A DNA stretch of 45,422 nt from Levilinea sp. (GTDB taxonomy: Bacteria > Chloroflexota > Anaerolineae > Anaerolineales > Anaerolineaceae). The notes beneath the pieces were generated by a model. It ran no database searches. It saw only the letters and a list, made by a program, of their open reading frames with translations, and was not told where the DNA came from. Of the stretch, positions 16,774 through 25,698 are shown piece after piece. The position numbers and the translations under genes were made by a program. The stretch spans positions 1 to 45,422 of the forward strand of contig JARKPO010000079.1 of the NCBI GenBank assembly GCA_029975215.1. Direction: 5' to 3'. Numbering within the stretch: the stretch's first letter is position 1; each line of letters begins with the position of its first letter.

Positions 16774-17658
16774 CTAGAGCAAGGAGCGTGGATCCAGCGC
16801 ATCGCGCAAACCGTCGCCAATAAAGTTGATGCTCAACACCGAGAGCGCAATCATGATGCCGGGCGGCAGCCAGATCCAGGGCATACCTTCCAGCACGTTC
16901 ATGCTCTGCGCGTCGCGCAGCATATTGCCCCAACTGGGCGTGGGTGGCGGAACGCCGAGACCGAGAAATGATAGGGAAGCTTCCATCAAGATGGAAGTAG
17001 CCATACCAAACGTAATGGCCACAGTAATTGCGCTGATGGTATTTGGAAAGATGTGTCTAAAGGCAATGTCCCAATTTGAAACGCCAATCGACCGCGCAGC
17101 GGTGACAAATTGCTGCGTGCGCAGGGACAGAAACTGGCTTCGCACCAGGCGAGCAATCGAAGGCCACGTTAATAGACCGATCACCAGCATGGCGTTATAT
17201 ACGCTCGGTCCAAGGGCAGCCGCGACGGTGATGATGATGACCAGCGATGGGAAGGTCATCACCATATCCGTCAGTCGCATCAGGATCATATCGGTTTTAC
17301 CGCCCAGGTACCCGGCTGCCACACCGATGAGGATGCCAATTGCCCCGGAAAGGGAAACGGATACCAGGCCAACAGACAACGAGATGCGGCCAGCGTAGAG
17401 GACGCGCGTCAAAATGTCACGCCCCACCCCATCGGTGCCGAGCCAATGTTCAGCCGTCGGCGCCTTTCGCAGGTTGCGCAAATCCTGTTTGATGGGCGAA
17501 TAGGGGGTCAGCAGCGAAGCAGCAAGCGCACTGAAGATCAAAAGACCCAATGCTGATAAACCGAACAAAGCCAGCTTGTGCCGCAAAAACCGTTTCCAGG
17601 CTTTTGACCACAGACTTTCGGGACGGATTTTTTCAAGGCGAGCAATTGTGTCTGCCAT
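16774..17658 (-). CDS. Peptide/nickel-type ABC permease, DppC-like
   Basis: 294 residues with an N-terminal OppC_N segment (W-RFLRHKLALFGLSALGLLIF), the HWLGTDGVGRDILTRVLYAGRISL motif typical of DppC/OppC, and the EAA loop ARSIGVSNWDIAFRHIFPN. About six membrane helices are expected. It forms the import channel with the DppB-like partner encoded eight bases upstream. The operon context implies sialic acid or a sialylated sugar as cargo instead of peptides, comparable to the SatABCD-type sialic acid importer of Haemophilus ducreyi. Confidence 0.88.
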   Translation of the reverse strand: MADTIARLEKIRPESLWSKAWKRFLRHKLALFGLSALGLLIFSALAASLLTPYSPIKQDLRNLRKAPTAEHWLGTDGVGRDILTRVLYAGRISLSVGLVSVSLSGAIGILIGVAAGYLGGKTDMILMRLTDMVMTFPSLVIIITVAAALGPSVYNAMLVIGLLTWPSIARLVRSQFLSLRTQQFVTAARSIGVSNWDIAFRHIFPNTISAITVAITFGMATSILMEASLSFLGLGVPPPTPSWGNMLRDAQSMNVLEGMPWIWLPPGIMIALSVLSINFIGDGLRDALDPRSLL

Positions 17659-17666
17659 CTCTTCTC

Positions 17667-18623
17667 CTATTCGTAACGGATGCGCGGATCAACCAGCGAA
17701 TAAGTCAAGTCAGTCAACAGGTTGCTGGCCAATACAATGATCGAGGTCAGCAACACGTAGCCCATGATCACCGGTGAGTCGCGGCTGGTGACCGCATTGA
17801 TGAACATCATCCCAATACCAGGCCATTGAAAGATCGTTTCAATAATCACAGAACCGGCAAATAACACGCCAAGGTTAATACCAATAATTGTGATCACAGG
17901 GATCAGGGCGTTGCGCATCACATGGCGAAGAACGATGATGCTTTGTTTCAACCCTTTAGCATGGGCTGTGCGTACATAATCATTTCCCAGGACTTCCAAT
18001 ATACTGGCACGCGTATAGCGCATAAATACGGCCGTGCGCACCAGCGCCAGCGCCAGGGCGGGCAAAAAGACGTGCCGGAGGTTGTCAGCCAACGAAAATT
18101 CTTCCCCAGCGGTGATAAACCCCGAAGTTGGAAACAGCTTGAGCTTTAAGGCAAAGATAAAGACCAGGATCATACCCAGGAAAAAGTCAGGGATGGAGAT
18201 CCCGATGAAACCAAAAATGGTGAAGCCGTAATCAAGCACCGAATATTGTTTGAACGCACTGATGGTGCCCAGGGTTAATCCGAGAAGGATTGAGATGAGC
18301 AGAGAGACGCCCATCAATTCCAATGTGGCGGGAATCCGTATGGCAATCATTTTGCTGACCGATTCAGCGCTGACAAAGGAGTACCCCAAATTTCCTTTTG
18401 CCAGATTGCCCATCCAGCGCAAGTATTGAATATGCAGCGGCAAATCGAGGCCCAATTCACCCTGACGCATTTTGATCATTTCATCGCTGACGGGAGTCTC
18501 GGAAGAGATCATCGCCAGCACAGCATCACCTGGCATCATACTGGCCAGTAGAAAAATAATGATTGTGATTCCAATCAAAATGGGGATGTTGATCAAAATG
18601 CGTCGGATAAAATAGGCGAACAT
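17667..18623 (-). CDS. Peptide/nickel-type ABC permease, DppB-like
   Basis: 318 residues of the DppB/OppB family, beginning MFAYFIRRILINIPILIGITIIIF, with PGDAV near 43-47 and the EAA loop VRTAHAKGLKQSIIVLRHVMRN. The ATG at 18623 has TAGGAG upstream; the frame extends 16 codons further without a better start. It follows the binding-protein gene by 63 bases. Together with the DppC-like protein it makes the membrane pore of the importer. Confidence 0.88.
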   Translation of the reverse strand: MFAYFIRRILINIPILIGITIIIFLLASMMPGDAVLAMISSETPVSDEMIKMRQGELGLDLPLHIQYLRWMGNLAKGNLGYSFVSAESVSKMIAIRIPATLELMGVSLLISILLGLTLGTISAFKQYSVLDYGFTIFGFIGISIPDFFLGMILVFIFALKLKLFPTSGFITAGEEFSLADNLRHVFLPALALALVRTAVFMRYTRASILEVLGNDYVRTAHAKGLKQSIIVLRHVMRNALIPVITIIGINLGVLFAGSVIIETIFQWPGIGMMFINAVTSRDSPVIMGYVLLTSIIVLASNLLTDLTYSLVDPRIRYE

Positions 18624-18686
18624 GGCAGTACTCCTAGGTTTGGTGAGGGCGGGCAGACCCGCCCTCACCATAGTCAGGAAAAAGCT

Positions 18687-20396
18687 TTACTTGGTGTACC
18701 AGGTGTGGATTTCGTTGTAAACAGGCACGTCGAACATGAGCAGGGGCTGTTCAGCGTAGTGTTCAGCCAGACCAACTACGCGCGTATCAAACGCCACCGG
18801 GCGGACTTCGTACCACAGCCAGATCTTGGGCAGTTCTTCATTCAAGATCGTGCTGATTTCCTGGTAGTAAGGGGCGCGCACGGCGCGGTCTGCAGAGGAC
18901 TGGCCTAGCTTATACAATTCATCGACTCTTTCGTTGCAGTAGCCAACCGAGAGACGCTGACCGCAACCGGTAACAAGGAAACCGAGTGAGGGATCAAGGC
19001 CCTGGCCGTTGGCGGCGTAAGCAAGTTCCAGGGAGCCATCGTCAACTGAGGCCTGGAATTCAGCACTCTTGACTTCGCGCACCACCACGTTGATGCCGAC
19101 TTCCTGCAGCATGGAAGCGATTGCATCTACAGTGTCTTTGTTCACCTGATCGGTGTAATAGCGCTGCATGTCGATCTGGCGAGAGGAGTCCCAACCAGCT
19201 TCAGCCAGTAAAGCCTTGGCTTTTTCAGGGTCGTATTGATAATCGATCAGGGTGTCGGGGCGAGCCCAGGCGGCGGGGAACATGGTATTTGACACAGTGC
19301 CAGTACCCAGCTTGACCGTATCAATAATGGTCTGGCGGTCAATGGCGTACATGATGGCCTGGCGAACGCGGACGTCTTTGAAGTATTCCTTGTTGAGGTT
19401 GATCAACAGGAAGGTGGGCAGACCGGCATCCATATTGCCAAAGACCTTCAGATTGGGCAGAGCTTCGAAGCGGGAGACCTGGTCAACAGGGATACCGCCG
19501 CCCTGATAGAGCATGCCGTCAATTTCACCGGCTTCAAGCGCAGCCAGCATGGTGTTCGAGTCAGCGTACACCTGGAAAACGATTTTTTCCAGTTTGGGCT
19601 TGCCCTCAAAGTAATTGGGGTTGGCAACGCCTTCAACCAGTTGATCTTCGATCAGGTTGGTCATGATGAATGGGCCGGTGCCGACAATGTGCTTCCAGTA
19701 ATCATTACCCTTCAATTGATCAGCAGGAACGGAAGCCAAAATGTGGGCCGGTAAAATGCTGATAAAGGGCACCTTTAATTCAACAAACAGGGGGGAGGGA
19801 CTGGACAACTCAACACGCACAGTGTAATCATCCACTTTGGTGACGCCCGCCAGCGTTTCGGTTGTGCCCGCTACCACGTCAGCATAACCAACCACATCGG
19901 CTAACTTACCAGCTTGAATGGCACCCACTTTGGGATTGGCGTAGATATTGAAGGTGTAGAGTACGTCATCAGCGGTGAAGGGTTCGCCATCGCTCCACGT
20001 AACGCCCTTGCGCAGATGGAACACAAAGGCCGTTCCGTCACCTTCCATGTCCCAGCTCTCAGCCAACATAGGCTGAACGCCATCCGCGGTCCATTTCACC
20101 TGGGCCAGTTCGGAGAGGAAGGCTTCATCCAGATGGCGGCCGGCTGCAGTCCACAGGGAGCCAACCGTAACGCCGGGGCGAAGCGGCAGACGCAGCACAC
20201 CGGCGGGGCCAGTGGAAGCCGGGGCAGTGGTGGCTTCGGCGGGGGCCGCAGTCGGTTCGGCCGGGGCGTTAGTGGACTGTTCAACAGCAGCGGTGGGCTG
20301 CTCTGGAGCGGGGGTAGTCGTTGCTGCCGGGGCACAAGCGCTCAGCATGAAAACGGCTACCAGAACGAGGGTCACAACTTTGTACAGCTTAATCAT
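18687..20396 (-). CDS. Family-5 solute-binding lipoprotein (predicted sialic acid uptake)
   Basis: 569 residues of the SBP_bac_5 (DppA/OppA) family. The signal peptide ends in lipobox LSAC (Cys21), then comes a long Thr/Ala/Pro/Glu-rich linker to about residue 70. The domain shows FHLRKGVTWSDGEPFTADDVLYTF, KVDDYTVRVELSSP and DVRVRQAIMYAIDRQTIID, all standard for the family. I started at the ATG 20396 because GGAGAAGG lies just upstream; the open frame reaches 20456. It captures the substrate outside the membrane for the adjoining permeases. Substrate is inferred from the nan genes on both sides. Confidence 0.87.
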   Translation of the reverse strand: MIKLYKVVTLVLVAVFMLSACAPAATTTPAPEQPTAAVEQSTNAPAEPTAAPAEATTAPASTGPAGVLRLPLRPGVTVGSLWTAAGRHLDEAFLSELAQVKWTADGVQPMLAESWDMEGDGTAFVFHLRKGVTWSDGEPFTADDVLYTFNIYANPKVGAIQAGKLADVVGYADVVAGTTETLAGVTKVDDYTVRVELSSPSPLFVELKVPFISILPAHILASVPADQLKGNDYWKHIVGTGPFIMTNLIEDQLVEGVANPNYFEGKPKLEKIVFQVYADSNTMLAALEAGEIDGMLYQGGGIPVDQVSRFEALPNLKVFGNMDAGLPTFLLINLNKEYFKDVRVRQAIMYAIDRQTIIDTVKLGTGTVSNTMFPAAWARPDTLIDYQYDPEKAKALLAEAGWDSSRQIDMQRYYTDQVNKDTVDAIASMLQEVGINVVVREVKSAEFQASVDDGSLELAYAANGQGLDPSLGFLVTGCGQRLSVGYCNERVDELYKLGQSSADRAVRAPYYQEISTILNEELPKIWLWYEVRPVAFDTRVVGLAEHYAEQPLLMFDVPVYNEIHTWYTK

Positions 20397-20493
20397 TGTT
20401 TTTCCTTCTCCTATCAAATCTAATTGAGTTACGGATATGTGTGGATACAAACTCAAGGTGTGTCAATAAAGTTAACTTGTTCACCTCCTGAGG
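20397..20493 (-). promoter_or_regulatory. Intercistronic region with inverted repeat before the binding-protein gene
   Basis: This 97-base gap is the largest in the sialic acid operon. TTGAGTT (20424-20430) and AACTCAA (20450-20456) are perfect inverted repeats 19 bases apart. It may hold an internal promoter or RNA-processing site that raises binding-protein expression over that of the upstream ATPases. Confidence 0.4.
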
Positions 20494-21495
20494 TTACCCA
20501 AGCTGTTCAGCGTGATGACAGGCAACCCAATGTGGCGATTCCGAGCCGCTTCCCAGATTTCGCAATACCGGCTCAGTCTGGCTGCAAATATCTGTGGCAA
20601 AAGCACAGCGCGGATGGAAACGGCAGCCCGCCGGCGGGTTGGCCGGGCTGGGCACATCACCTTTGAGGATGATGCGTTGGCGATTGCGCTCTTTCTTGGG
20701 GTTAGCAATCGGCACGGCCGAAAGGAGCGCGCGCGTATAGGGATGCATGGATTGGTCAAAAACGGTGTTGCGATCTCCAAGCTCCATAATTTTTCCAAGA
20801 TACATCACAGCGACCCGGTTGCTGATGTAGCGGACCATGGAAAGATCATGGGCAATAAACAAATAGGTCAGCCCCAGTTTGTTCTTCAGATCATCCAGCA
20901 AATTAACCACCTGCGCCTGAATGGAGACGTCCAGGGCAGAAATGGGTTCATCTGCAACGATGAAGGACGGGTTGGTTGCCAGGGCCCGAGCAATGCCGAT
21001 GCGTTGGCGCTGTCCGCCTGAAAACTCATGCGGGTACCGATTGATAAAGGCCGGGTTGAGCCCCACCAGGTCCAGCAACTCTTCCACGCGTTCTGCACGC
21101 TCTTTGGTTGTTCCGATGTTGAAAACATTCAGCGGTTCGCCAATAATGCTGCCGATCGTCATGCGCGGGTTGAGCGATGAATAGGGATCCTGGAAAATCA
21201 TCATCATGTGGCGGCGCATTTTACGCATTTGTTGTTCGGTCAGGCTCGAAATGTCCTGACCTTCATAGAAAACCTGACCGCCGCTTAAGGCCTGCAGCCG
21301 AAGAATTGCCAGGCCGGTGGTAGATTTTCCGCAGCCGCTCTCGCCAACCAGGCCAAGCGTCTCACCCTTGAAGATATCAAAACTGACCCCGTCCACCGCC
21401 TTGATGGAGCCCACCTGGCGGCGGAAAACGCCGCGCTGGATAGGAAAGTACACTTTAAGGTTCTTGATCTGCAAGAGGGTGGATTGGAGGGTCAT
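20494..21495 (-). CDS. Peptide-type ABC importer ATPase, DppF-like
   Basis: 333 residues with Walker [10 protein letters not shown], signature [15 protein letters not shown], Walker [13 protein letters not shown] and the C-terminal oligopeptide extension [15 protein letters not shown], which carries Cys residues of the kind that hold an Fe-S cluster in DppD/DppF proteins. The ATG at 21495 overlaps the previous gene as ATGA, which decides the start; the open frame continues 16 codons upstream. It hydrolyses ATP together with the DppD-like partner. Confidence 0.9.
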   Translation of the reverse strand: MTLQSTLLQIKNLKVYFPIQRGVFRRQVGSIKAVDGVSFDIFKGETLGLVGESGCGKSTTGLAILRLQALSGGQVFYEGQDISSLTEQQMRKMRRHMMMIFQDPYSSLNPRMTIGSIIGEPLNVFNIGTTKERAERVEELLDLVGLNPAFINRYPHEFSGGQRQRIGIARALATNPSFIVADEPISALDVSIQAQVVNLLDDLKNKLGLTYLFIAHDLSMVRYISNRVAVMYLGKIMELGDRNTVFDQSMHPYTRALLSAVPIANPKKERNRQRIILKGDVPSPANPPAGCRFHPRCAFATDICSQTEPVLRNLGSGSESPHWVACHHAEQLG

Positions 21496-22496
21496 AAGGG
21501 TTCTCCAAAGGTGTTGATCCGAGTCAATTCCTCCCAGCGCCAACAGGCCGACCTGCGGTTTTCGCCAGTTTCAAATAGAGGCGGGATTTCCTGCTCGCAC
21601 TTTTCCTGGCGGTAAGGGCAGCGCGGTGCAAACGCGCAGCCGACGATGGGCTTACGCAAATCCGGCGGCATGCCTTCGATGGATGCCAGGCGCTCCTGGT
21701 TCTGTTGATCCAGCTTGGGCACGGCGTGCAGCAGCCCCAGGGTATAGGGGTGCAACGGCCGTTCATACAGGTCATCCACAGGTGCCTGTTCAACGATAAA
21801 ACCGGAATACATCACGATAACATTCTCAACCACGCCCGCCACCAGACCAAGGTTGTGGCTGATCCAGATGATTGCCATGCCCAGTTTTTGTTGAAGCTCG
21901 CGCACCAGATCCACAATCTGGGCCTGAATGGTGACGTCCAGGGCAGTGGTGGGTTCGTCTGCAATCAGCAGGCTGGGGTTGCAGGACAGGGCCATGGCAA
22001 TCATGATGCGCTGGCGCTGGCCGCCGGAGAACTGAAAGGGAAAATCCTTGATGCGTTGTGCCGGATTTGGCAGACCCACCAGGCGCAGCATCTCAATGGC
22101 GCGTTCCACAGCCTGTTCCCTGGTCATACCCAGGTGGTCTTGGATGGCTTCGGTTAGCTGCAAGCCGACGGGCAATACCGGGTTGAGCGAGGTCATGGGA
22201 TCCTGGAAAACCATGGCAATTTCCTTGCCGCGGATTTGTCTAAGATCGGCCTCACTCATTTTCAGCAGATCTTTGCCATTAAATATTGCCTCGCCTGATT
22301 CGACCCAGCCCGGCGGGTTGGGAATGAGCCCCATGATGGCCAACATACCAACGGACTTGCCCGATCCGCTTTCACCAACAATCGCCAGCGAGCCGCCCTC
22401 ATCCAGGTTGTAGGTGATGCCGTTCACTGCGTGAATGATGGTACGATCAGAACGAAAACGGACACGCAAATCTCGAACTTCAAGTAAGTGGGCCAT
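21492..22496 (-). CDS. Peptide-type ABC importer ATPase, DppD-like
   Basis: 334 residues with Walker [10 protein letters not shown], signature [15 protein letters not shown], Walker [13 protein letters not shown] and the [16 protein letters not shown]-terminal extension. GGAG lies nine bases before the ATG at 22496; a GTG two codons earlier (22502) is too close to that site. It begins 18 bases after nanE and ends in a 4-base overlap with the DppF-like gene. Confidence 0.9.
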   Translation of the reverse strand: MAHLLEVRDLRVRFRSDRTIIHAVNGITYNLDEGGSLAIVGESGSGKSVGMLAIMGLIPNPPGWVESGEAIFNGKDLLKMSEADLRQIRGKEIAMVFQDPMTSLNPVLPVGLQLTEAIQDHLGMTREQAVERAIEMLRLVGLPNPAQRIKDFPFQFSGGQRQRIMIAMALSCNPSLLIADEPTTALDVTIQAQIVDLVRELQQKLGMAIIWISHNLGLVAGVVENVIVMYSGFIVEQAPVDDLYERPLHPYTLGLLHAVPKLDQQNQERLASIEGMPPDLRKPIVGCAFAPRCPYRQEKCEQEIPPLFETGENRRSACWRWEELTRINTFGEPL

Positions 22497-22514
22497 CTTC
22501 ACAATCTCCAGAGA

Positions 22515-23216
22515 CTAATTTTCCGATGGGTCTTGTGGATAACTGCGCATCGTATTTACATAATGCTGAGTTACCCAGTCAATCGCCGTAATGGCAGTGC
22601 CGATCACAACGGCATGCGCGCCCATTTCAAGCGCTCGGCGGGCATCCTCTGGAGTGACCATGCGCCCTTCGGCGATGATCGGGGTGGTGATACGGGCTGC
22701 CAGCTCGGCGATCAACAGGAAATCTGGGGCTTCCTGTTGGCGGCTGTAGGACGTATACCCGGACAGCGTGGTGGCCACAATATCCGCGCCAGCTTCCACA
22801 GCAGCCAGGCCCTCTTCGAGGGTCGAGATATCGGCCATGACCAGTTTACCGAGTTCGCTCTTGTACTGCTTAATCGCCTGCGCGGCGGATAAGCCATCCG
22901 GGCGGTTTCGCAGGGTTGCGTCCATGGCGATGATATCCGCCCCGGCCGCCGCCACCTGGCGGGCAGATTCGAGCGTCGGGGTGATGAATACGTCATAGCC
23001 GTCATGCGTGATTTTATTGATTCCAATGATGGGCAGTTTAACCAGCTGGCGGATAGCGCGGATATCTTCCACACCGTTAGCGCGGATACCCACTGCGCCG
23101 CCAACCTCGGCAGCACGTGCCATGGCAGCCTGCACCTGTGAATTGCGCAGCGGGCTGCCGGGCTTTGCCTGGCAAGAGACGATTAGTCCGTGATGGAGGC
23201 CTCGGATGATGTCCAT
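22515..23216 (-). CDS. nanE: N-acetylmannosamine-6-phosphate 2-epimerase NanE
   Basis: 233 residues, a TIM-barrel protein of the NanE family with normal length. The start GLIVSCQAKPGSPLR, GAVGIRANGVEDI, the catalytic Lys68 in GINKITHDGYDVFITPT, and IIAEGRMVTPEDARRALEMGAHAVVIGTAIT (split over 180-212) are diagnostic. It converts ManNAc-6-P to GlcNAc-6-P in the cytosol. The start lies 34 bases inside the regulator gene; GAGGAG is about 13 bases upstream. Confidence 0.94.
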   Translation of the reverse strand: MDIIRGLHHGLIVSCQAKPGSPLRNSQVQAAMARAAEVGGAVGIRANGVEDIRAIRQLVKLPIIGINKITHDGYDVFITPTLESARQVAAAGADIIAMDATLRNRPDGLSAAQAIKQYKSELGKLVMADISTLEEGLAAVEAGADIVATTLSGYTSYSRQQEAPDFLLIAELAARITTPIIAEGRMVTPEDARRALEMGAHAVVIGTAITAIDWVTQHYVNTMRSYPQDPSEN

Positions 23217-23989
23217 TGAATGTGTTGCTCCTCGTCATTCATAAATTGGCGGCGCACATGAAATAAGAAGCGAGCCTTATCGCCGCGGATGATTGATTTG
23301 TTGTATTCGACTCGGTTTTCATTCTGGTCGTAAGCGACAATTTCGAGCAGCAAGGCGGCCGATTTTGGCTTGGTGCCTAGCAGATTGGCCTCGTAATTGG
23401 TCAATAGTACCGGTTCAAAGACCTCATCAGCCGACATAACGTAACATTGATAGCGTTGCGCCAGAGTCCCATAGAGCGAAGAACGCGAGAAATCCACATC
23501 CTCCATACCCGGGAACATGGCCTTGGGCAGGTGCGTGGTTTCTACAACTTGCGGCTCATCATCGACAGAGCGCAAGCGGCTCAATTGATAGACAGGTGCT
23601 CCAACCTCGATGTGCAAATTCTCCGCAACATGCGCGCTGGCCGGAATCACCTCAAAACTCAATACTGTGCTAGAGGGTTTTTGGCCAGCTTCACGGATAC
23701 GTTCGCTAAAGCCGGAACTTCGCACCATTCTGTGAGTCATCTTAGGCTTGGCAACAAATGTTCCCCGGCCGCGCTCGCGCACCAGGACGCCTTCCCGCAC
23801 CAACTCGCCCACCGCCTGCCGCACGGTAAGACGGCTTACGCCGTAAAATTCACCCATTTCGCTCTCAGCAGGCAGCAAATCGCCGGGCGCAAATTTGCCG
23901 TTTTCCACCAATTCCAATAAATTCTGCTTGATCTGATAATAAAGCGGGAGCGCACTTTGGGGATTGATCTTAAACCAAGCTTCATCCAT
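23183..23989 (-). CDS. GntR/HutC-family regulator with UTRA domain (NagR-like)
   Basis: 268 residues. The GntR winged helix (PLYYQIKQNLLELVENGKF, then PAESEMGEFYGVSRLTVRQAV, RERGRGTFVAKP) fills residues 15-82; a UTRA ligand-binding domain follows (about 95-255, with YQLSRLRSVDDEPQVVETTHLP and RVEYNKSIIRGD). HutC-subfamily members such as NagR/YvoA sense amino-sugar phosphates. As first gene of the operon it probably represses it and responds to an intermediate such as GlcNAc-6-P or GlcN-6-P. A palindrome over its own promoter supports autoregulation. Confidence 0.88.
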   Translation of the reverse strand: MDEAWFKINPQSALPLYYQIKQNLLELVENGKFAPGDLLPAESEMGEFYGVSRLTVRQAVGELVREGVLVRERGRGTFVAKPKMTHRMVRSSGFSERIREAGQKPSSTVLSFEVIPASAHVAENLHIEVGAPVYQLSRLRSVDDEPQVVETTHLPKAMFPGMEDVDFSRSSLYGTLAQRYQCYVMSADEVFEPVLLTNYEANLLGTKPKSAALLLEIVAYDQNENRVEYNKSIIRGDKARFLFHVRRQFMNDEEQHIQWTSSEASITD

Positions 23990-24004
23990 GTTGGACTCAC
24001 TTTT

Positions 24005-24056
24005 TATATAGATGTATATATATCTATATATTACAGCGATTCGATTGGCTTGTCAA
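24005..24056 (-). promoter_or_regulatory. Promoter and operator of the sialic acid operon
   Basis: On the minus strand a near-consensus promoter, TTGACA (24051-24056) - 17 bases - TAATAT (24028-24033), lies upstream of the gntR gene. Overlapping the -10 and start point is a palindrome with perfect 9-base arms, TATATAGAT (24005-24013) and ATCTATATA (24022-24030), 8 bases apart. A GntR dimer bound there would block initiation. A second inverted repeat, ATTCGATT/AATCGAAT (24039-24046, 24062-24069), brackets the -35. Confidence 0.7.
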
Positions 24057-24069
24057 GCGCGAATCGAAT

Positions 24070-24422
24070 TTTCTTTACTTTGAGTTTTAACGTGGGCTGT
24101 TTTGATGTGCATCACCCGTAACACGAGGATTCAATTGGAGCAATTGGCTAATTCCTGTCCGTTCTTTGAAGCTGACTGCCCTTACCGTGAATAATTCTTT
24201 GCTGAAAAAACACAGAGTAAACCATGGGGTTTTAAATCGACGATTTAAGCCAACACCTGGCAGGGTGTATAGTGATTTTTGATGCCCGGGCAATTTGGTC
24301 GCTGGGCTCTCTAGACCCTTGTACCTGCGGCAAGCGCAAAAGTGGGGCTAAAGCGATTCAGTAAGAACCTTAGACCGCGTGCAATTTCCTCAAAAAAATG
24401 GCAAATTGCTATTTCTATTTTA
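24070..24422. other. Intergenic region between the two divergent promoters
   Basis: About 350 bases without a supported gene. It contains a near-perfect 17-base palindrome, TTAAATCG-A-CGATTTAA (24232-24248), and a short inverted repeat ACACC/GGTGT at 24253-24268. A 68-codon minus-strand frame here has no ribosome site or recognisable family. Confidence 0.45.
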
Positions 24423-24452
24423 GTTGCAGTATGCAACCTATATTGCTACAAT
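24423..24452 (+). promoter_or_regulatory. Promoter of the cyclase-like gene with MarR-type operator
   Basis: TTGCAG (24424-24429) and TACAAT (24447-24452) are 17 bases apart. The -35 is embedded in the perfect palindrome GTTGCAGTATGCAAC (24423-24437). The same palindrome with a different 5-base centre lies at 30581-30595 in front of marR. Confidence 0.7.
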
Positions 24453-24496
24453 TTAGTCATCCACAGTACAGAGTACAAATTCACAGGAGGAAAACC

Positions 24497-25615
24497 ATGG
24501 ACGACCGGAATGGGTATATGCTCAAGGGGGCCAGCGCAAAACGGGGTTACGATTGGTGGTGGCATTCTCTGGTGGGGATCAACGAAAAAACTGGCGAGAA
24601 ACGCCCATTTTTCATCGAATACTACGTGATCAATCCCGCATTAGGGGGAAATTCGGTCATTCCCGGGCAGCTTCCTGAAAACCGCGCCAAAAGGATCAAA
24701 CCCTCTTACGCGATGCTCAAGGCAGGTTGCTGGGGCAAGGGTGTGGCCACGCAAATTCATAATCTCTATCCGATTTCACAATTCTCAGCAGACCCCCAAA
24801 AAATGGATGTTCGCATCGGCAACCACTGGGCCACAGAGACTCACCTGGTCGGATCGGTGAAATTAAGTGCCGATGAGGCCAGCGCGCATCCTGAGTACAT
24901 GTCAGATGCAGGCGAGATGAGCTGGGACCTAAAAGCAGAAAAAATTCTTCCTTACAGCGTTGGATTTGGCACGTCGCCCTTCTTCCGCAACATTAACGCG
25001 TTCCAAATGTACTGGCACGCCGCCGGGATGCGCACGCGTTATGAGGGAAAGATCGTTTTTAATGGCGAAGCCTATATAGTAGAACCCGATTCCAGCGCAG
25101 GATATCAGGATAAGAACTGGGGCTGCGATTATACCAGTCCGTGGGTATGGCTGAATTGCAACAACTTTACTGACCGTGCCACCGGCAAGACCTTACCCCG
25201 AACCAGCCTGGATGTCGGCGGGGCCCAACCAGTGGTATTTGGCATTTCACTTCCAAGACGGCTGTTGATTGCCTTCTACCACGAAGGTGAATTGTTCGAG
25301 TTCAATTTTTCGAAAGTCTGGACTGGGCCGCACCAGGTCTTCGATTGCCCGGTCACTGACGAGAAAGTGGAATGGAACATCACTGCCTGGAACCGGAAAG
25401 GCAAAATCGAAATTCATTTCTCCTGTCCGCGGGAGACCATGTTAAATGTCAACTATGAAAACCCAGACGGGCTCAAGCGGCATAACCAACTTTGGAACGG
25501 TGGGTACGCAAAGGGTTCCGTCACGCTTTACCGCAAGGTTAACGGAGAATATCAGAAGATCGGCGACTTTGACGGTGAATTGGGCGGTTGCGAGTATGGT
25601 GAATACGATCGGTAA
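24497..25615 (+). CDS. Tocopherol-cyclase-like (lipocalin-type) family protein
   Basis: 372 residues, no signal peptide or membrane helix. Aromatic-rich motifs stand out: DWWWHSLVGIN (19-29), DKNWG (205-209) and PWVWLN (215-220). The pattern of a W-W-H opening plus a central KNWG...PW.W block recalls the tocopherol cyclase family (PF14249) and related CrtC-type lipocalin-like hydratases. I am unsure of the exact family. An AGGAGG six bases before the ATG at 24497 fixes the start; the frame is open to 24398, across the promoter. It converges on the AOR gene set and shares an operator with marR. The substrate may be a hydrophobic isoprenoid or lipid; this is inference only. Confidence 0.5.
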   Translation: MDDRNGYMLKGASAKRGYDWWWHSLVGINEKTGEKRPFFIEYYVINPALGGNSVIPGQLPENRAKRIKPSYAMLKAGCWGKGVATQIHNLYPISQFSADPQKMDVRIGNHWATETHLVGSVKLSADEASAHPEYMSDAGEMSWDLKAEKILPYSVGFGTSPFFRNINAFQMYWHAAGMRTRYEGKIVFNGEAYIVEPDSSAGYQDKNWGCDYTSPWVWLNCNNFTDRATGKTLPRTSLDVGGAQPVVFGISLPRRLLIAFYHEGELFEFNFSKVWTGPHQVFDCPVTDEKVEWNITAWNRKGKIEIHFSCPRETMLNVNYENPDGLKRHNQLWNGGYAKGSVTLYRKVNGEYQKIGDFDGELGGCEYGEYDR

Positions 25616-25628
25616 ATAATTGAGAACC

Positions 25629-25673
25629 AAACACAAAGGCCTGGAGAGAGTTCCGCTCCAGGCCCTTGTGTTT
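25629..25673. terminator. Bidirectional terminator hairpin
   Basis: AAACACAAAGGCCTGGAG (25629-25646) pairs with CTCCAGGCCCTTGTGTTT (25656-25673) at 17 of 18 positions around a 9-base loop. It lies between the convergent cyclase-like gene (ends 25615) and the small membrane protein gene (ends 25699), and has A/T-rich edges on both sides. Confidence 0.85.
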
Positions 25674-25698
25674 AATATCCTGCCAATGATGAATGCCA

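Noticed and set aside
20494..22496. A true dipeptide or nickel importer unrelated to sialic acid
   Set aside because: Family membership alone would allow it, but the ATPase genes lie 18 bases from nanE and the permeases 12 bases from the esterase-nanA block, so a nan role is more likely.
24087..24293. Possible small minus-strand gene upstream of gntR
   Set aside because: No ribosome site; it lies across palindromes in a regulatory region and ends short of the operon promoter.
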